A stretch of 48,244 nt of DNA from a bacterium (GCA_021851895.1 JAJZQJ010000003.1:63431-111674), one strand, 5' to 3'; shown: positions 27,972-38,058, numbered from the stretch's first letter. Numbers and translations are program-made. Notes: generated by a model not told the origin, from the letters alone.

Positions 27972-28047
27972 ACCCTTGATGCGTCTACTATCGCCTAAGG
28001 CGTGCAATATTCATACTTTCTGTTACAATAGTTTTATCACATTGACT

Positions 28048-28467
28048 ATGGAAGACACACAGAAAACCCAAAAGACGGTTCTTGTCGTTGAGGACGAGCG
28101 GCAATTGGCCAATGCGGTAAAGGAGGCCCTTGCAGTGCATGATTTCAACGTCGTCACTGCACGAACAGCCGAAGAGGGGATTGCTCAGCTCAAGAATCTC
28201 AAGACCGTTGATGCGATCTGGCTCGATCATTACCTTATGGGGACTTCAAATGGACTTGATTTCGTCATACAGATCAAGAGCGACCCGAATTGGAGTAATA
28301 TCCCAGTATTCATCGTTTCGAACACCGCTTCACAGCAAAATGTTCATTCATATATCAGGCTTGGTGTCACAAACTATTATACTAAGGCTGATTATGACAT
28401 AGGGCAGATCATCAACGATTTGAAATTCACCCTTGATAAGAATGATCACAGTGCACACGCTCAGTAA
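28048..28467 (+). CDS. Response regulator (stand-alone receiver)
   Basis: TVLVVEDERQLANAV; AIWLDHYL phospho-acceptor region; IVSNTAS. Confidence 0.88.
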   Translation: MEDTQKTQKTVLVVEDERQLANAVKEALAVHDFNVVTARTAEEGIAQLKNLKTVDAIWLDHYLMGTSNGLDFVIQIKSDPNWSNIPVFIVSNTASQQNVHSYIRLGVTNYYTKADYDIGQIINDLKFTLDKNDHSAHAQ

Positions 28468-28479
28468 TTCAATAAAAAT

Positions 28480-28869
28480 ATGACAACTCTGCTTAACAAG
28501 AAAATATTGGTTACCGAAGATGAGGCACCGCTTCGTAATGCTGTGTCTGATATCCTGAATTTCGAGGGTTTCACTGTATTTCAGGCAAAGAACGGACAAG
28601 AAGGTCTAGAGATCGCACTCCGGGAACATCCTGATCTCATTCTCCTCGATCTCATTATGCCTGTCATGGATGGCCTCACGATGCTTGAAAAACTTCGCGA
28701 GGATGAGTGGGGGAAGACGGCCGCGGTTATTCTTCTGACGAACATCAATGACCCCGAGAAAGTCGCACAGGCGACTGAGGCGGGTACCTATGACTTCCTC
28801 GTCAAGTCAGACTGGAATATCGAAGACGTTGTTGGTAAGATCAAGACAAGACTTGGCATCACTGCATAA
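28480..28869 (+). CDS. Response regulator (stand-alone receiver)
   Basis: KILVTEDEAPLRNAV; LILLDLIMPVMDGL; ILLTNINDPEKV; FLVKSDW. Confidence 0.93.
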   Translation: MTTLLNKKILVTEDEAPLRNAVSDILNFEGFTVFQAKNGQEGLEIALREHPDLILLDLIMPVMDGLTMLEKLREDEWGKTAAVILLTNINDPEKVAQATEAGTYDFLVKSDWNIEDVVGKIKTRLGITA

Positions 28870-28870
28870 T

Positions 28871-28895
28871 AAAAACGACCCATCGGGTCGTTTTT
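28871..28895. terminator. Bidirectional terminator
   Basis: aaaaacgacccatcgggtcgttttt. Confidence 0.8.
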
Positions 28896-30279
28896 AAGCG
28901 CGCGAGATCTCTTGCCCACTCGGCGTATCCTTTACGAGGATATTGTGCGCGCTAAGCAATTCGTTTCGAATTCTATCTGACTCAGCCCAATCCTTTGCAT
29001 TTCGAGCTTGAAGTCGCTTCTCGAGAAGAAGCTCGACATCTTTACTGGCTACGATGCGCTCTTCTTTCCAGGACAACAGCTCGAGGCCGAGAAGCCTATC
29101 TATGGCGCCGATAGTCGCGCGCAATTCCGTAGCATGGACCGTTGTATCTATGAGCAGGTCATGTATAAGTGCGATCACCCTCGATGTATTGAGGTCATTG
29201 TTGATCAATTTCGCGGCACGAAGCAGCGCTTGCTCGTTCGGTGTGTGATTGCCTGCAGGTAGTGTCGCTATTTCCTTACGCAATCGATCGTATGCTTTTT
29301 GTGCTCCGAGTACCGCATCGAAAGTAAAGTTTGCTTGTGTACGGTAGTGACTCGTGAGAAGCCAGTAGCGATAACCCATTGGGGATATGCCATGCGCAGA
29401 TAATTCACCGACCCTATAAGTATTTCCGAGTGATTTGCTCATTTTCTGCCCATCTACATTCATGAAAGCGGTGTGCATCCAGAAGCGTGCGAATGTTTTA
29501 CCGGTAGAGCATTCACTTTGGGCGATCTCATTGGTGTGATGGACAGGGATATGGTCTACGCCTCCTGTATGTATATCGAGTGTTTGTCCAAGATACTTCA
29601 TGGCCATCGCCGAACACTCAATGTGCCAGCCGGGAAATCCTCGTCCCCAAGGTGAATCCCATTCTTGTGCTCGGATGCCTTGGCCAGAATGAAACTTCCA
29701 TAGTGCGAAATCAGTGATGCTGCGCTTTTCGCCAAGTTCAACACGCTCACCCCCAGAAAGTCCCGAGACATCAATATGTGCGAAATCGCCATAGTGAGAG
29801 AATTTTGCAGTATCGAAATATACTCCATCCGAAGTCTTGTAGGTGTAGCCCTTTGACTCTAAGTCAGCGATGAGTGCAATCTGTTCAGCGATGTGTTTCG
29901 ATGCTCGAGGAAAATAGTGCGCTCGCTTAATATTCAAGGAATCTATATCAGAAAGGAAGGCATTCGTATATCGAGTAATAACTTCTTCGATAGAGATGCC
30001 CTCTCTCTTTGCGCCAACATCGATCTTATCTTCGCCCTCGTCTCCATCCGAGACGAGATGTCCAACATCGGTGATATTAATTACCTGGGTTGTTTTGAAT
30101 CCGTTCCACTCGAGCATGCGACGCAGTGTGTCTGCGAATACATAAGCGCGCATATTTCCAATATGTGCGTATCCATATACCGTCGGTCCACAGTGATATA
30201 GGGTTACGTTCGGTGCATGAAGGGGCACGAATGTCTCAAGAGACCGTGAGCGGGTATTGTAAAGTTGAATCGGGGGCAT
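28894..30279 (-). CDS. cysS: Cysteinyl-tRNA synthetase
   Basis: LYHCGPTVYGYAHIGNMRAYV, GWHIECSAMAMKYLG, HTGGVDHIPVHHTNEIAQSE, KMSKSLGN. Confidence 0.97.
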   Translation of the reverse strand: MPPIQLYNTRSRSLETFVPLHAPNVTLYHCGPTVYGYAHIGNMRAYVFADTLRRMLEWNGFKTTQVINITDVGHLVSDGDEGEDKIDVGAKREGISIEEVITRYTNAFLSDIDSLNIKRAHYFPRASKHIAEQIALIADLESKGYTYKTSDGVYFDTAKFSHYGDFAHIDVSGLSGGERVELGEKRSITDFALWKFHSGQGIRAQEWDSPWGRGFPGWHIECSAMAMKYLGQTLDIHTGGVDHIPVHHTNEIAQSECSTGKTFARFWMHTAFMNVDGQKMSKSLGNTYRVGELSAHGISPMGYRYWLLTSHYRTQANFTFDAVLGAQKAYDRLRKEIATLPAGNHTPNEQALLRAAKLINNDLNTSRVIALIHDLLIDTTVHATELRATIGAIDRLLGLELLSWKEERIVASKDVELLLEKRLQARNAKDWAESDRIRNELLSAHNILVKDTPSGQEISRA

Positions 30280-30280
30280 A

Positions 30281-31198
30281 TCAATCGTTGAGTTTTCTGT
30301 AGTATTTGAGTGCTACACCAGTGCCTACGCCGACAAAAAGTATGATGCCAAGGACGAACCAGAAATCATAATGATGTCCAACGATCGGCATAGACTCGGG
30401 GCGCATGCTGAAGATGCCCGCAGTGAGTGTAGAGAAGAATATCGGAATCGAGAGTGTAGTCAAGGAACGCATCGCGGTACTCGTTTTTCCGGCGAGCAAA
30501 GAATCGTTCGTTCCGCGAAGTGCAACGACCATCTCTTTTCTATCGTCGAGCTTTTCTTCGACTTTCATGTATTCGGTTGTGAGCTCATGTGCCCAGTGTC
30601 GGTAGTCTTCGCCAAAGAATGAAATGGATTCATTTGCAAAAGAGTTGAGCATACTCTTATGGTTGCGCAGTGCACGGTGATAAAGGAGTACATCACGCTG
30701 GATGAGCGAAAGTTCTTTTACCATGTGATATTCATGTCCAGCAAATATCTTCTCCTCGGCATGCCCAATACGCTCTCCAATGAGTGAAAGAGCTATTGAT
30801 GTCGATTCATAGAGTTTTCTGAGCATGAAGAAGAGCAAGAAGCCTGCATGCTCGCTTGGGGGTTCTTTTTCGAGTATTGAATTGACTTCGAACGCTTTCG
30901 CAAAATAGTGAAGGGGGTCAAGCGCATCATAGCGAGTTGTGATAAGAAAATTCTTACCGACGATGAAATCGACTTCGTGGATCGCATGTGCACGCTCATG
31001 ATGCGGTACCGGGAAGTGGAGGATCAAATAGATGCAATCATCATAGCGGTCGACTTTTTGACGTAATGACGCGGTGAGCAGATCATCTCGGAGTATGGGG
31101 TGCAGGGAGAACTCCTCTCCAAGCTGCCAGACGTCGTCTCTCGTTGGCTTGTCGACATCGATCCAGGTTATATCACCATAAGTGTAGCGCGTGATCAT
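30281..31198 (-). CDS. CorA-like magnesium/cobalt transporter
   Basis: Family layout and two C-terminal TMs; MRSLTTLSIPIFFSTLTAGIFSMRPESMP (GMN-like region diverged). Confidence 0.8.
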   Translation of the reverse strand: MITRYTYGDITWIDVDKPTRDDVWQLGEEFSLHPILRDDLLTASLRQKVDRYDDCIYLILHFPVPHHERAHAIHEVDFIVGKNFLITTRYDALDPLHYFAKAFEVNSILEKEPPSEHAGFLLFFMLRKLYESTSIALSLIGERIGHAEEKIFAGHEYHMVKELSLIQRDVLLYHRALRNHKSMLNSFANESISFFGEDYRHWAHELTTEYMKVEEKLDDRKEMVVALRGTNDSLLAGKTSTAMRSLTTLSIPIFFSTLTAGIFSMRPESMPIVGHHYDFWFVLGIILFVGVGTGVALKYYRKLND

Positions 31199-31319
31199 AT
31201 GAGCATTATTATAACACATAGGATTCGTCGCTAACTGAAATGATTATATCGAGGAGCTCCGATTTCCACCATTGTATGTCATTGACTGATTATGCTCTTT
31301 TCTGCATAATGTACTCATA

Positions 31320-32663
31320 ATGAAACAACTATTGATGCGCGTGAATACGCGTACTGGAATTTACATATTGAGCGGAGTAGCCTTGTTTTTGGGTGGTACC
31401 ATCGTCGGCTATTATCGCGCGCCTGAAGTCAATAAAGTCGCAGGTGTTTTGAATGCATCTTCGGGGATGGTAACCGTTCCTGCTGAGGCGTCTGATGCGT
31501 CCGGGGTAAAGTGCACAGATGCAAAAGGTAAGGATGTTCCATGTAGCGACACTGACCAGGTAAAGACACAAACAGTATCTGTTCCTGCCGCTTCGATCGC
31601 TGATTTCAATCAGTTCTGGAAGGCCTGGAATTTGATCAATGACCGTTATGTTCCTGTGAAGGGCAAGGAGGCAACAAACCAGGAAAAAGTCTGGGGTGCT
31701 ATCTCCGGGCTCACGCAGTCTCTCCAGGACCCATATTCATTCTTTTTGCCACCAAAGGAGAAGACACTTTTCGAGCAAGACGTGAATGGTTCATTCGGTG
31801 GTGTCGGTATGCAGATCGGTCTTAAGGATAACATCGCAACGGTCATCGCACCGCTCAAGAACTCTCCTGCTGAACGTGCGGGGGTACAGAAAGGCGACAA
31901 GATACTTGTTGTCGATGGTGCGACAACGACAGAGATGACGCTTGACTCAGTACTTGGGAAGATACGAGGTAAGATCGGTGATAAGGTCCATTTGGTGATG
32001 CGTCATCCTGATGCACAGGATCCCTATACGGTTGATATCGTACGCGAGGAGATCCAGGTACCTACGATAGATACAGAGAAGAAGGATGGGGTGTTCATCA
32101 TCCATCTCTACGGTTTCCCCCAAACCGGTCCAAAGCTCTTCCGGGACGCGCTGAAAGAATTTGCAAACTCGAATACTGATAAGCTTGTGCTTGATGTTCG
32201 CGGTAACCCCGGTGGCTACCTCGAAGTGGCTGTTGATATGGCATCTTGGTTCCTTCCTTCAGGAAAGACCGTCGTTGAAGAACGAGGAAGAGGTTCGGAG
32301 TCACAAGTTTACCGAAGTGCTGGTTACGATCCATTCCCCGCAAATTTCAAGATGGCAATGCTCATCGATGGTGGCTCCGCTTCCGCTGCGGAGATCCTCG
32401 CTGGCGCCTTGCAGCAAAATGGTGTTGCTACTCTCATCGGAACGAAATCGTTTGGAAAGGGAAGTGTTCAGGAGCTCATTCCGATCACTGCAGATACATC
32501 ACTCAAGCTCACTGTCGCAAGATGGATCATGCCGAATGGAAAGACATTGTCTGACGGCGGTATAGATCCCGATATCTCAGTTGATATTACGAAGGATGAC
32601 ATCACTAATGGTCGTGATCCTCAGCTCGATAGGGCGATCCAATTCATGAAGACGGGAAAGTGA
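31320..32663 (+). CDS. S41 C-terminal processing peptidase (CtpA-like)
   Basis: N-terminal TM, PDZ domain, LDVRGNPGGYLEVAVDMASWFLP, DGGSASAAEILAGALQQNGVATLIGTKSFGKGSVQ. Confidence 0.95.
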   Translation: MKQLLMRVNTRTGIYILSGVALFLGGTIVGYYRAPEVNKVAGVLNASSGMVTVPAEASDASGVKCTDAKGKDVPCSDTDQVKTQTVSVPAASIADFNQFWKAWNLINDRYVPVKGKEATNQEKVWGAISGLTQSLQDPYSFFLPPKEKTLFEQDVNGSFGGVGMQIGLKDNIATVIAPLKNSPAERAGVQKGDKILVVDGATTTEMTLDSVLGKIRGKIGDKVHLVMRHPDAQDPYTVDIVREEIQVPTIDTEKKDGVFIIHLYGFPQTGPKLFRDALKEFANSNTDKLVLDVRGNPGGYLEVAVDMASWFLPSGKTVVEERGRGSESQVYRSAGYDPFPANFKMAMLIDGGSASAAEILAGALQQNGVATLIGTKSFGKGSVQELIPITADTSLKLTVARWIMPNGKTLSDGGIDPDISVDITKDDITNGRDPQLDRAIQFMKTGK

Positions 32664-32678
32664 ATATAATTCAAGGTT

Positions 32679-32770
32679 ATAGGTGATAGGTCATAGGTTA
32701 TAGGTAAATACACATGCGAGCACCGTCGGTGCTCGCGTTTGCTTTTTTCTATCACCTATGACCTATCACC
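32679..32770. repeat. ATAGGTN heptamer tandem repeat plus 17-bp inverted repeat around a GC hairpin
   Basis: ATAGGTG ATAGGTC ATAGGTT ATAGGTA at 32679-32706; GGTGATAGGTCATAGGT (32682-32698) vs ACCTATGACCTATCACC (32754-32770); central GCGAGCACCGTCGGTGCTCGC. Confidence 0.9.
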
Positions 32771-32880
32771 CTCTGTATTATCCTTGCATTTTTCCGTATC
32801 CATGGTATCTTACCTATACCACTATGTGCCCCGTGGACATTTTATTTTGTCTAAAATCACATAGATAATAAAAACACATC

Positions 32881-33327
32881 ATGAAGGTAATACTTTTACA
32901 GAACATCCCAAAGGTGGGAAAGAAATACGAGCTCGTTGAGGTTGCTCCGGGCTATGCTCGAAACTTCCTCGTTGCTCGTGGTCTCGGTGAGATCGTGACT
33001 CGTTCGAACGTTGGACGTGTTGAGGAGCTCCAGAAGCGCCGTACGATCGAGGCAGCAAAGGAGGCTGCGCGTGTCGAGAAGGCACTTGCAACACTCGAGA
33101 AGACCAAGCTCACTTTTGCTCGTGAGGTCAATGAAGAGGGTCACCTCTATGCTCAGGTCACTATGCATGATATTGCAGAGGAGATCGAGAAGATTGCTGA
33201 GGTTGCAATTCCTGTCGCACAGATCCATGCTCCACACCAGATCAAGTCTGTTGGTGAGCACAAGGTTAAGGTGCAGGTTGGAGAGCATACTGCAGAAATT
33301 ACCGTAGAGGTTACTGCAGCAGCATAA
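32881..33327 (+). CDS. rplI: 50S ribosomal protein L9
   Basis: MKVILLQNIPKVGKKYELVEVAPGYARNFLVARGLGEI. Confidence 0.96.
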   Translation: MKVILLQNIPKVGKKYELVEVAPGYARNFLVARGLGEIVTRSNVGRVEELQKRRTIEAAKEAARVEKALATLEKTKLTFAREVNEEGHLYAQVTMHDIAEEIEKIAEVAIPVAQIHAPHQIKSVGEHKVKVQVGEHTAEITVEVTAAA

Positions 33328-33330
33328 TAA

Positions 33331-33364
33331 AAGAAAAAGCCGTATTTTACGGCTTTTTCTTTTA
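33331..33364 (+). terminator. rplI terminator
   Basis: aagaaaaagccgtattttacggctttttctttt. Confidence 0.85.
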
Positions 33365-33388
33365 ATTTCTCTGGCGGTCACTCTACTA

Positions 33389-33416
33389 TTGACATATTCA
33401 AATTTAATGATATAAT
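33389..33416 (+). promoter_or_regulatory. Canonical sigma70-type promoter for the 33489 gene
   Basis: TTGACA-16 bp-TATAAT. Confidence 0.8.
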
Positions 33417-33488
33417 GCTTGATAGGGTAGGTGGGATAGTCCCACTTACCAAGAGTTCTTCCGACAAACCCCACTCTGGGAGGGAGCT

Positions 33489-34352
33489 ATGTTCAAGTCG
33501 AAGTCCGTCATTACCATGATCTTCATGCTCATGATGGGCATGGTGCTGAGCGCGCAGAGCGCCGCGCACAAGTGGGCGCTTCCGCCGAGCGCGAAGCAGG
33601 GCGTCATCCGCTCCGTCTTCGCCACACAGTCCGAGGCCGAGGCGGCGTACGCGAACGGATCGTTCACGTATTACGAACCGAAGTTCCTCGGCCATGCGAC
33701 GCTGAAGCCGGCCGATGGGAAGACCACCAAGGTCTTCATGCTCGAACGTGACAGCGTCGTCGAGATGCTGGTGTTCGGCGGGAAGTACGCCTGGGTCGTG
33801 CTCAAGGAGGGAACCAAGTGCAGGTACAACCTGTACCCGGATGGTACGCCATTCGCGACCCCCTACGCGCTCGACGAGTGCGGGAACCCCATTCGCGCGA
33901 TCGCCTATCCCGGTCCGCGACTGACCCCGACTGCTCAGCCTGCTCCGGTCGCTGCGCAGACCCCGTCTGCTGCTCCGATCGTCGTTCAGGCTCCCGCGCC
34001 CGAGGTGAGGGTCATCCCCGCGCCTCCCGTGGTTGTGCAGACGCCAGCCCCCAAGGTCGTCGTCGAGCAGCCGGCTCCGGCTCCGGTCTATGGCCCAGCG
34101 CAGGGAAGGATGATTCTTCCTCCTCCCGCGCCGCGCTACTACGACCAGAAGCTGAACTTCCCGACCGACCCGCAGCCCGCCATCCCCGAGGTAAAAAAGA
34201 TCCACTGGGGCTGGAAGGTTGCTGGGGCCGTCATCCTGGGTGCCATCGTCTGGAAGGCGCTTGACCACAAGAAGGCACCCGATCAGCAGCGTGCGGTCGT
34301 CACCGACCCCCCGTCTGCCGGGCCCAATGGCGGTCTCGCTTTTCAGTGGTAG
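33489..34352 (+). CDS. Secreted/anchored Pro-rich protein of unknown function, GC-anomalous
   Basis: Signal peptide-like N-terminus, Pro/Ala/Val-rich linker, hydrophobic segment WKVAGAVILGAIVWKAL near C-terminus; SD GGGAGGGAG; own promoter and terminator. Confidence 0.8.
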   Translation: MFKSKSVITMIFMLMMGMVLSAQSAAHKWALPPSAKQGVIRSVFATQSEAEAAYANGSFTYYEPKFLGHATLKPADGKTTKVFMLERDSVVEMLVFGGKYAWVVLKEGTKCRYNLYPDGTPFATPYALDECGNPIRAIAYPGPRLTPTAQPAPVAAQTPSAAPIVVQAPAPEVRVIPAPPVVVQTPAPKVVVEQPAPAPVYGPAQGRMILPPPAPRYYDQKLNFPTDPQPAIPEVKKIHWGWKVAGAVILGAIVWKALDHKKAPDQQRAVVTDPPSAGPNGGLAFQW

Positions 34353-34371
34353 GAAGCTCTCTGTATTGTTC

Positions 34372-34409
34372 AACCCCCGTCGCTCGACAGCGCGGGGGTT
34401 CTTTTTTCT
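34372..34409 (+). terminator. Terminator of the GC-anomalous gene
   Basis: aacccccgtcgctcgacagcgcgggggttctttttt. Confidence 0.8.
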
Positions 34410-34513
34410 ATTTACTGGACTTTATGGATGATTTTGATAGTGTTTTGAAACAGCATGAGTTTTGACCATAAGGGTCTTGACAATATGGAATAATCTGTTA
34501 CAATACTTTCACT

Positions 34514-37354
34514 ATGCAATTCACTGCAAAGATAAACAAAATAGCCATTGGTCTCCTCGTTACGTTGGGACTTTTTGCGCATGCTTCCGCAGCTCAGGCA
34601 AGCACCTCATCGGTGACTTGTAACTCAGCTACGCTTAATGGTCATACATCAACGACGGTGTTTCCCGTTAGTGTTTGGTTTGAGTGGGGAACAAATTCGA
34701 ATACCGTTTCATCGGGAGGTGGTACAAAGACCGCAGTGCAAGTGCTGAATGCGAATGCTTCATTCAGTCAGCCGCTTACGGGTCTCTCGCAGAACACTAC
34801 ATATTACTACCGTGCGATGGCACAGGATCATATCGGTCCTCTTACTGGTGCAGTCATCTCGTTCACCACACCATCTTGTGGAGGTAATGGAGGTGGCTCA
34901 ACAGTCGCTCCTTCAGCGACAACGAACAGTCCATCAAACATCGATAATTACTCGGCAACGCTGAATGGTTTTGTAGATCCGAAGGGATCGAATGATACCG
35001 TCCGCTGGTTCGAGTATGGATCAGGATACTATGGTTTTGATAGTTCAACTGCGCAAGTGAATGTAAATGGATCGGGAAACGTATCAGCGTATATCTCGAA
35101 CCTCTCTCCAAACACCAGTTATCGTTACCGTATCGTGGCTCGCAATAGCCAGGGTACGAGCTATGGTGCTACGATCAGCTTTAGGACCACTACGGGTGGT
35201 TCGAATGGTCAGGCACCATCAGCAACAACACGTGCAGCGTCGAATATCGACAATTACTCTGCAACCTTGAATGGTTATGTTGATACTAATGGTACGTCTG
35301 ATACTGCTCGTTGGTTCGAGTGGGGGACGAGCCAGAACAACATGTATCGTACAACGACGCATGTGAATATCGGCTATGCAGGTGATGCGTCAGCATATAT
35401 CTCAAGTCTCAATCAGAATACGACGTATTACTATCGTGTCGTCGCACAGAATTCGACCGGAACGAGCTATGGTCAGGTCCTGTCATTCACAACCAATGGA
35501 AGCAACAATAACAATGGACAGCTCCCGACGGTATCAACCAACAGTGCGTCGAGTATCGACAACTATTCTGCAACCTTAAATGGTTATGTGGATACCAATG
35601 GAACGAATGACACGACTCGATGGTTTGAATACGGTACGAGTCAGGGCAACCTCTATAACTCAACCTCGCGCGTTAATATTAGCTACGCGGGCAATGTGTC
35701 TGCGTATGTCTCAAATCTGTCTTCGAACACGACCTATTATTATCGTGTCGCTGCGCAGAATAGCCAGGGTACAGTCTATGGACAAGTATTGTCATTCACT
35801 ACCTATAACGGCGGTAATGGTAATCAGAACCTCACGGTCACAACGAATGCCGCATATAATATCGATAATTATTCTGCAACCCTTGCAGGATATGTGAATA
35901 CGAATGGTTCGAACTATGCTACTCGTTGGTTTGAATACGGAACGAGTTACTCAAACTTGAATAATTCAACCTCACGCATCGATGTCGGATATTCAGGTGA
36001 TGCTACGGCGTATATCTCGAATCTTTCATCAAACACGACCTATTACTTCCGTCTCGTTGCACAGAATAGTCAGGGAACGGTCTACGGTCAGACACTTTCA
36101 TTCACAACGAACGGTAACGGTGGAGGCGGTGGTGGATATTCGAATCTTCCACTTGTAACGACGCGCTCAGCAAGCAACGTCTTCTCGGCCGTCGCAACGA
36201 TAAACGGATATGTTGATACAAACGGTTCGGGTAATACCTACGGTTGGTTTGAGTGGGGTACGAATCAGAATCTTTCGCAGTCGACTTCACGTACATACAT
36301 AAGCAATGGTGGTACAAACATCGCTTCGAGCTTGACCGGTCTTTCACAGAATACAACGTACTACTATCGCGCTGTTGCACAGAACGATAGCGGAACCGTG
36401 CGCGGTTCTATTCTTACGTTCACAACTATGAATACGGGGAATACTGATACAACCGGTGCTCCAAGTGCGATCACAACGCTTCCTACGCAGATCACCAGCA
36501 CAAGTGCAATGTTGAATTCACTTGTCGTTAGTGGTGGAACAGAGCCAGTGCGTGCTTGGTTCGAGTGGGGAACGACCCAATCGCTCAGTCATAGTACTGC
36601 GTCTGTAAATCTTGGTAGCGTGCCATCAGTGCGTCATGCACAGACCATCTATGGCCTTACATCGGGTACGACATACTATTTCCGGGTTGTTGCAGAAAAT
36701 GATCACGGAAAGAGTTACGGCATCATAAGAAGCTTCGTCGCACGATATCCTGTTGTCGTGACTCCAAAGCCAGTAACACCGAAGACTACGGTAAAGGTGA
36801 TCGAAAAGCCGGTATATGTCCATGCAGAGGGCATAAACAGCCTTGTCATGCTCACGATCACTGGCGGTGCTGATACGATTTCAAAGGGTGAGCATCGTAC
36901 ATACCATGTAACATGGAAGAACGATAGCACACAGAACCTTACGAATGTCGTCCTTCGCGTTCTTGTCCCACAGACAATGAACTTCGAAAGTGCTGATTCA
37001 GGAACATTCTCAAAGGTAGACAATACACTTACTATCGAACTCGACCGCCTCAATGTAGGTGATTCGGGCGAGACGAATCTCGTTCTTAATGGTGGTGATG
37101 GTCTTCGCATTGGCGACCTTGTTGTCACAACTGCAAACATCGTCTATACCGATGAGTCGAGCGTTCAGGGAAATGCACTCGCATACACCACGCAGCGCGT
37201 TGTCGATGGTGGTGGGGCAGTGCTGGGAGCAAGTGTTGGAGCAGCAGCATTCCCAATGATGCTTCTCGGATGGCTTCTCCTCCTCATCCTCCTCGTGATA
37301 TTGATCATACTTTCAATGCATCTCTATCGTAAGCTTAAGGAAGGAACAAATTAA
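34514..37354 (+). CDS. Large surface protein with about seven fibronectin-III-like repeats, C-terminal TM
   Basis: Signal peptide; repeats SNIDNYSATLNGYVDTNGT..RWFEWGTSQ..NTTYYYRVVAQNS.GTSYGQVLSFTT; DUF11-like domain; C-terminal TM plus basic tail. Confidence 0.88.
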   Translation: MQFTAKINKIAIGLLVTLGLFAHASAAQASTSSVTCNSATLNGHTSTTVFPVSVWFEWGTNSNTVSSGGGTKTAVQVLNANASFSQPLTGLSQNTTYYYRAMAQDHIGPLTGAVISFTTPSCGGNGGGSTVAPSATTNSPSNIDNYSATLNGFVDPKGSNDTVRWFEYGSGYYGFDSSTAQVNVNGSGNVSAYISNLSPNTSYRYRIVARNSQGTSYGATISFRTTTGGSNGQAPSATTRAASNIDNYSATLNGYVDTNGTSDTARWFEWGTSQNNMYRTTTHVNIGYAGDASAYISSLNQNTTYYYRVVAQNSTGTSYGQVLSFTTNGSNNNNGQLPTVSTNSASSIDNYSATLNGYVDTNGTNDTTRWFEYGTSQGNLYNSTSRVNISYAGNVSAYVSNLSSNTTYYYRVAAQNSQGTVYGQVLSFTTYNGGNGNQNLTVTTNAAYNIDNYSATLAGYVNTNGSNYATRWFEYGTSYSNLNNSTSRIDVGYSGDATAYISNLSSNTTYYFRLVAQNSQGTVYGQTLSFTTNGNGGGGGGYSNLPLVTTRSASNVFSAVATINGYVDTNGSGNTYGWFEWGTNQNLSQSTSRTYISNGGTNIASSLTGLSQNTTYYYRAVAQNDSGTVRGSILTFTTMNTGNTDTTGAPSAITTLPTQITSTSAMLNSLVVSGGTEPVRAWFEWGTTQSLSHSTASVNLGSVPSVRHAQTIYGLTSGTTYYFRVVAENDHGKSYGIIRSFVARYPVVVTPKPVTPKTTVKVIEKPVYVHAEGINSLVMLTITGGADTISKGEHRTYHVTWKNDSTQNLTNVVLRVLVPQTMNFESADSGTFSKVDNTLTIELDRLNVGDSGETNLVLNGGDGLRIGDLVVTTANIVYTDESSVQGNALAYTTQRVVDGGGAVLGASVGAAAFPMMLLGWLLLLILLVILIILSMHLYRKLKEGTN

Positions 37355-37387
37355 AAAACAAGAGCCCAATTTGGGCTCTTGTTTTTT
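37355..37387 (+). terminator. Terminator of the repeat protein gene
   Basis: aaaaaacaagagcccaatttgggctcttgtttttt. Confidence 0.85.
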
Positions 37388-37432
37388 TGGTCTATATAAA
37401 ATAAAATCCCCAAGAGTCTTGGGGAATTTTAT

Positions 37433-37708
37433 TTATGCAGAGAGATATGCCATCTTGTGCATCTTCTTGTTACCGTCGAAACCGATCTTGCGAACGGTCT
37501 TGAACTTGACGGTACCATCCTTCACTGCATAGAGTGTGTGATCCTTGCCCACTTTGACACCCTCACCGGCTACAACGCGAGTACCACGCTGGCGAACGAT
37601 GATGTTGCCAACGATTGCCTTCTGACCGTCATGGAGCTTTACGCCAAGATATTTTGGCTTTGAGTCGGTGAGGTTTCTAGCGGTACCTCCGGCCTTTTTG
37701 GTCGACAT
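37433..37708 (-). CDS. rpmA: 50S ribosomal protein L27
   Basis: [51 protein letters not shown]. Confidence 0.95.
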   Translation of the reverse strand: MSTKKAGGTARNLTDSKPKYLGVKLHDGQKAIVGNIIVRQRGTRVVAGEGVKVGKDHTLYAVKDGTVKFKTVRKIGFDGNKKMHKMAYLSA

Positions 37709-38029
37709 GGTGTATTGGGATTATGGATAAAATTAAGGCGCCGTGCACATACGGTGCCCAACGTGCTGATTAGTATAGCAGAAAGTTCAAAAATATCAAG
37801 TCCGTTATCCTCAGGAGGGCAGCTTTCGAGCAGAGTGTAATTTACACCTCGATATTGCTCCAAAAGGGCCCAAAATCGTTGCGACACATATATGATCTTG
37901 TTGTAAATTGCACACAAACGTGAATCATGCTATACAATGGATAGTATGCTGGGCGCTTTCGCATATATTCATTTTACTATACTTATATAAATAAGTGAGA
38001 TATCCACAGTGTATGCACAATAGTTACAA

Positions 38030-38058
38030 TTGACACTGTAGTGCAGCCTGTGTATACT
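38030..38058 (+). promoter_or_regulatory. Canonical sigma70-type promoter upstream of the HxlR gene
   Basis: TTGACA-17 bp-TATACT. Confidence 0.8.

Noticed and set aside
33378-34373. 331-aa minus-strand ORF antisense to the GC-rich gene
   Set aside because: An Arg/Asp/Gly-rich translation typical of the antisense frame of GC-rich coding DNA; the plus strand has signal peptide, SD, promoter and terminator.
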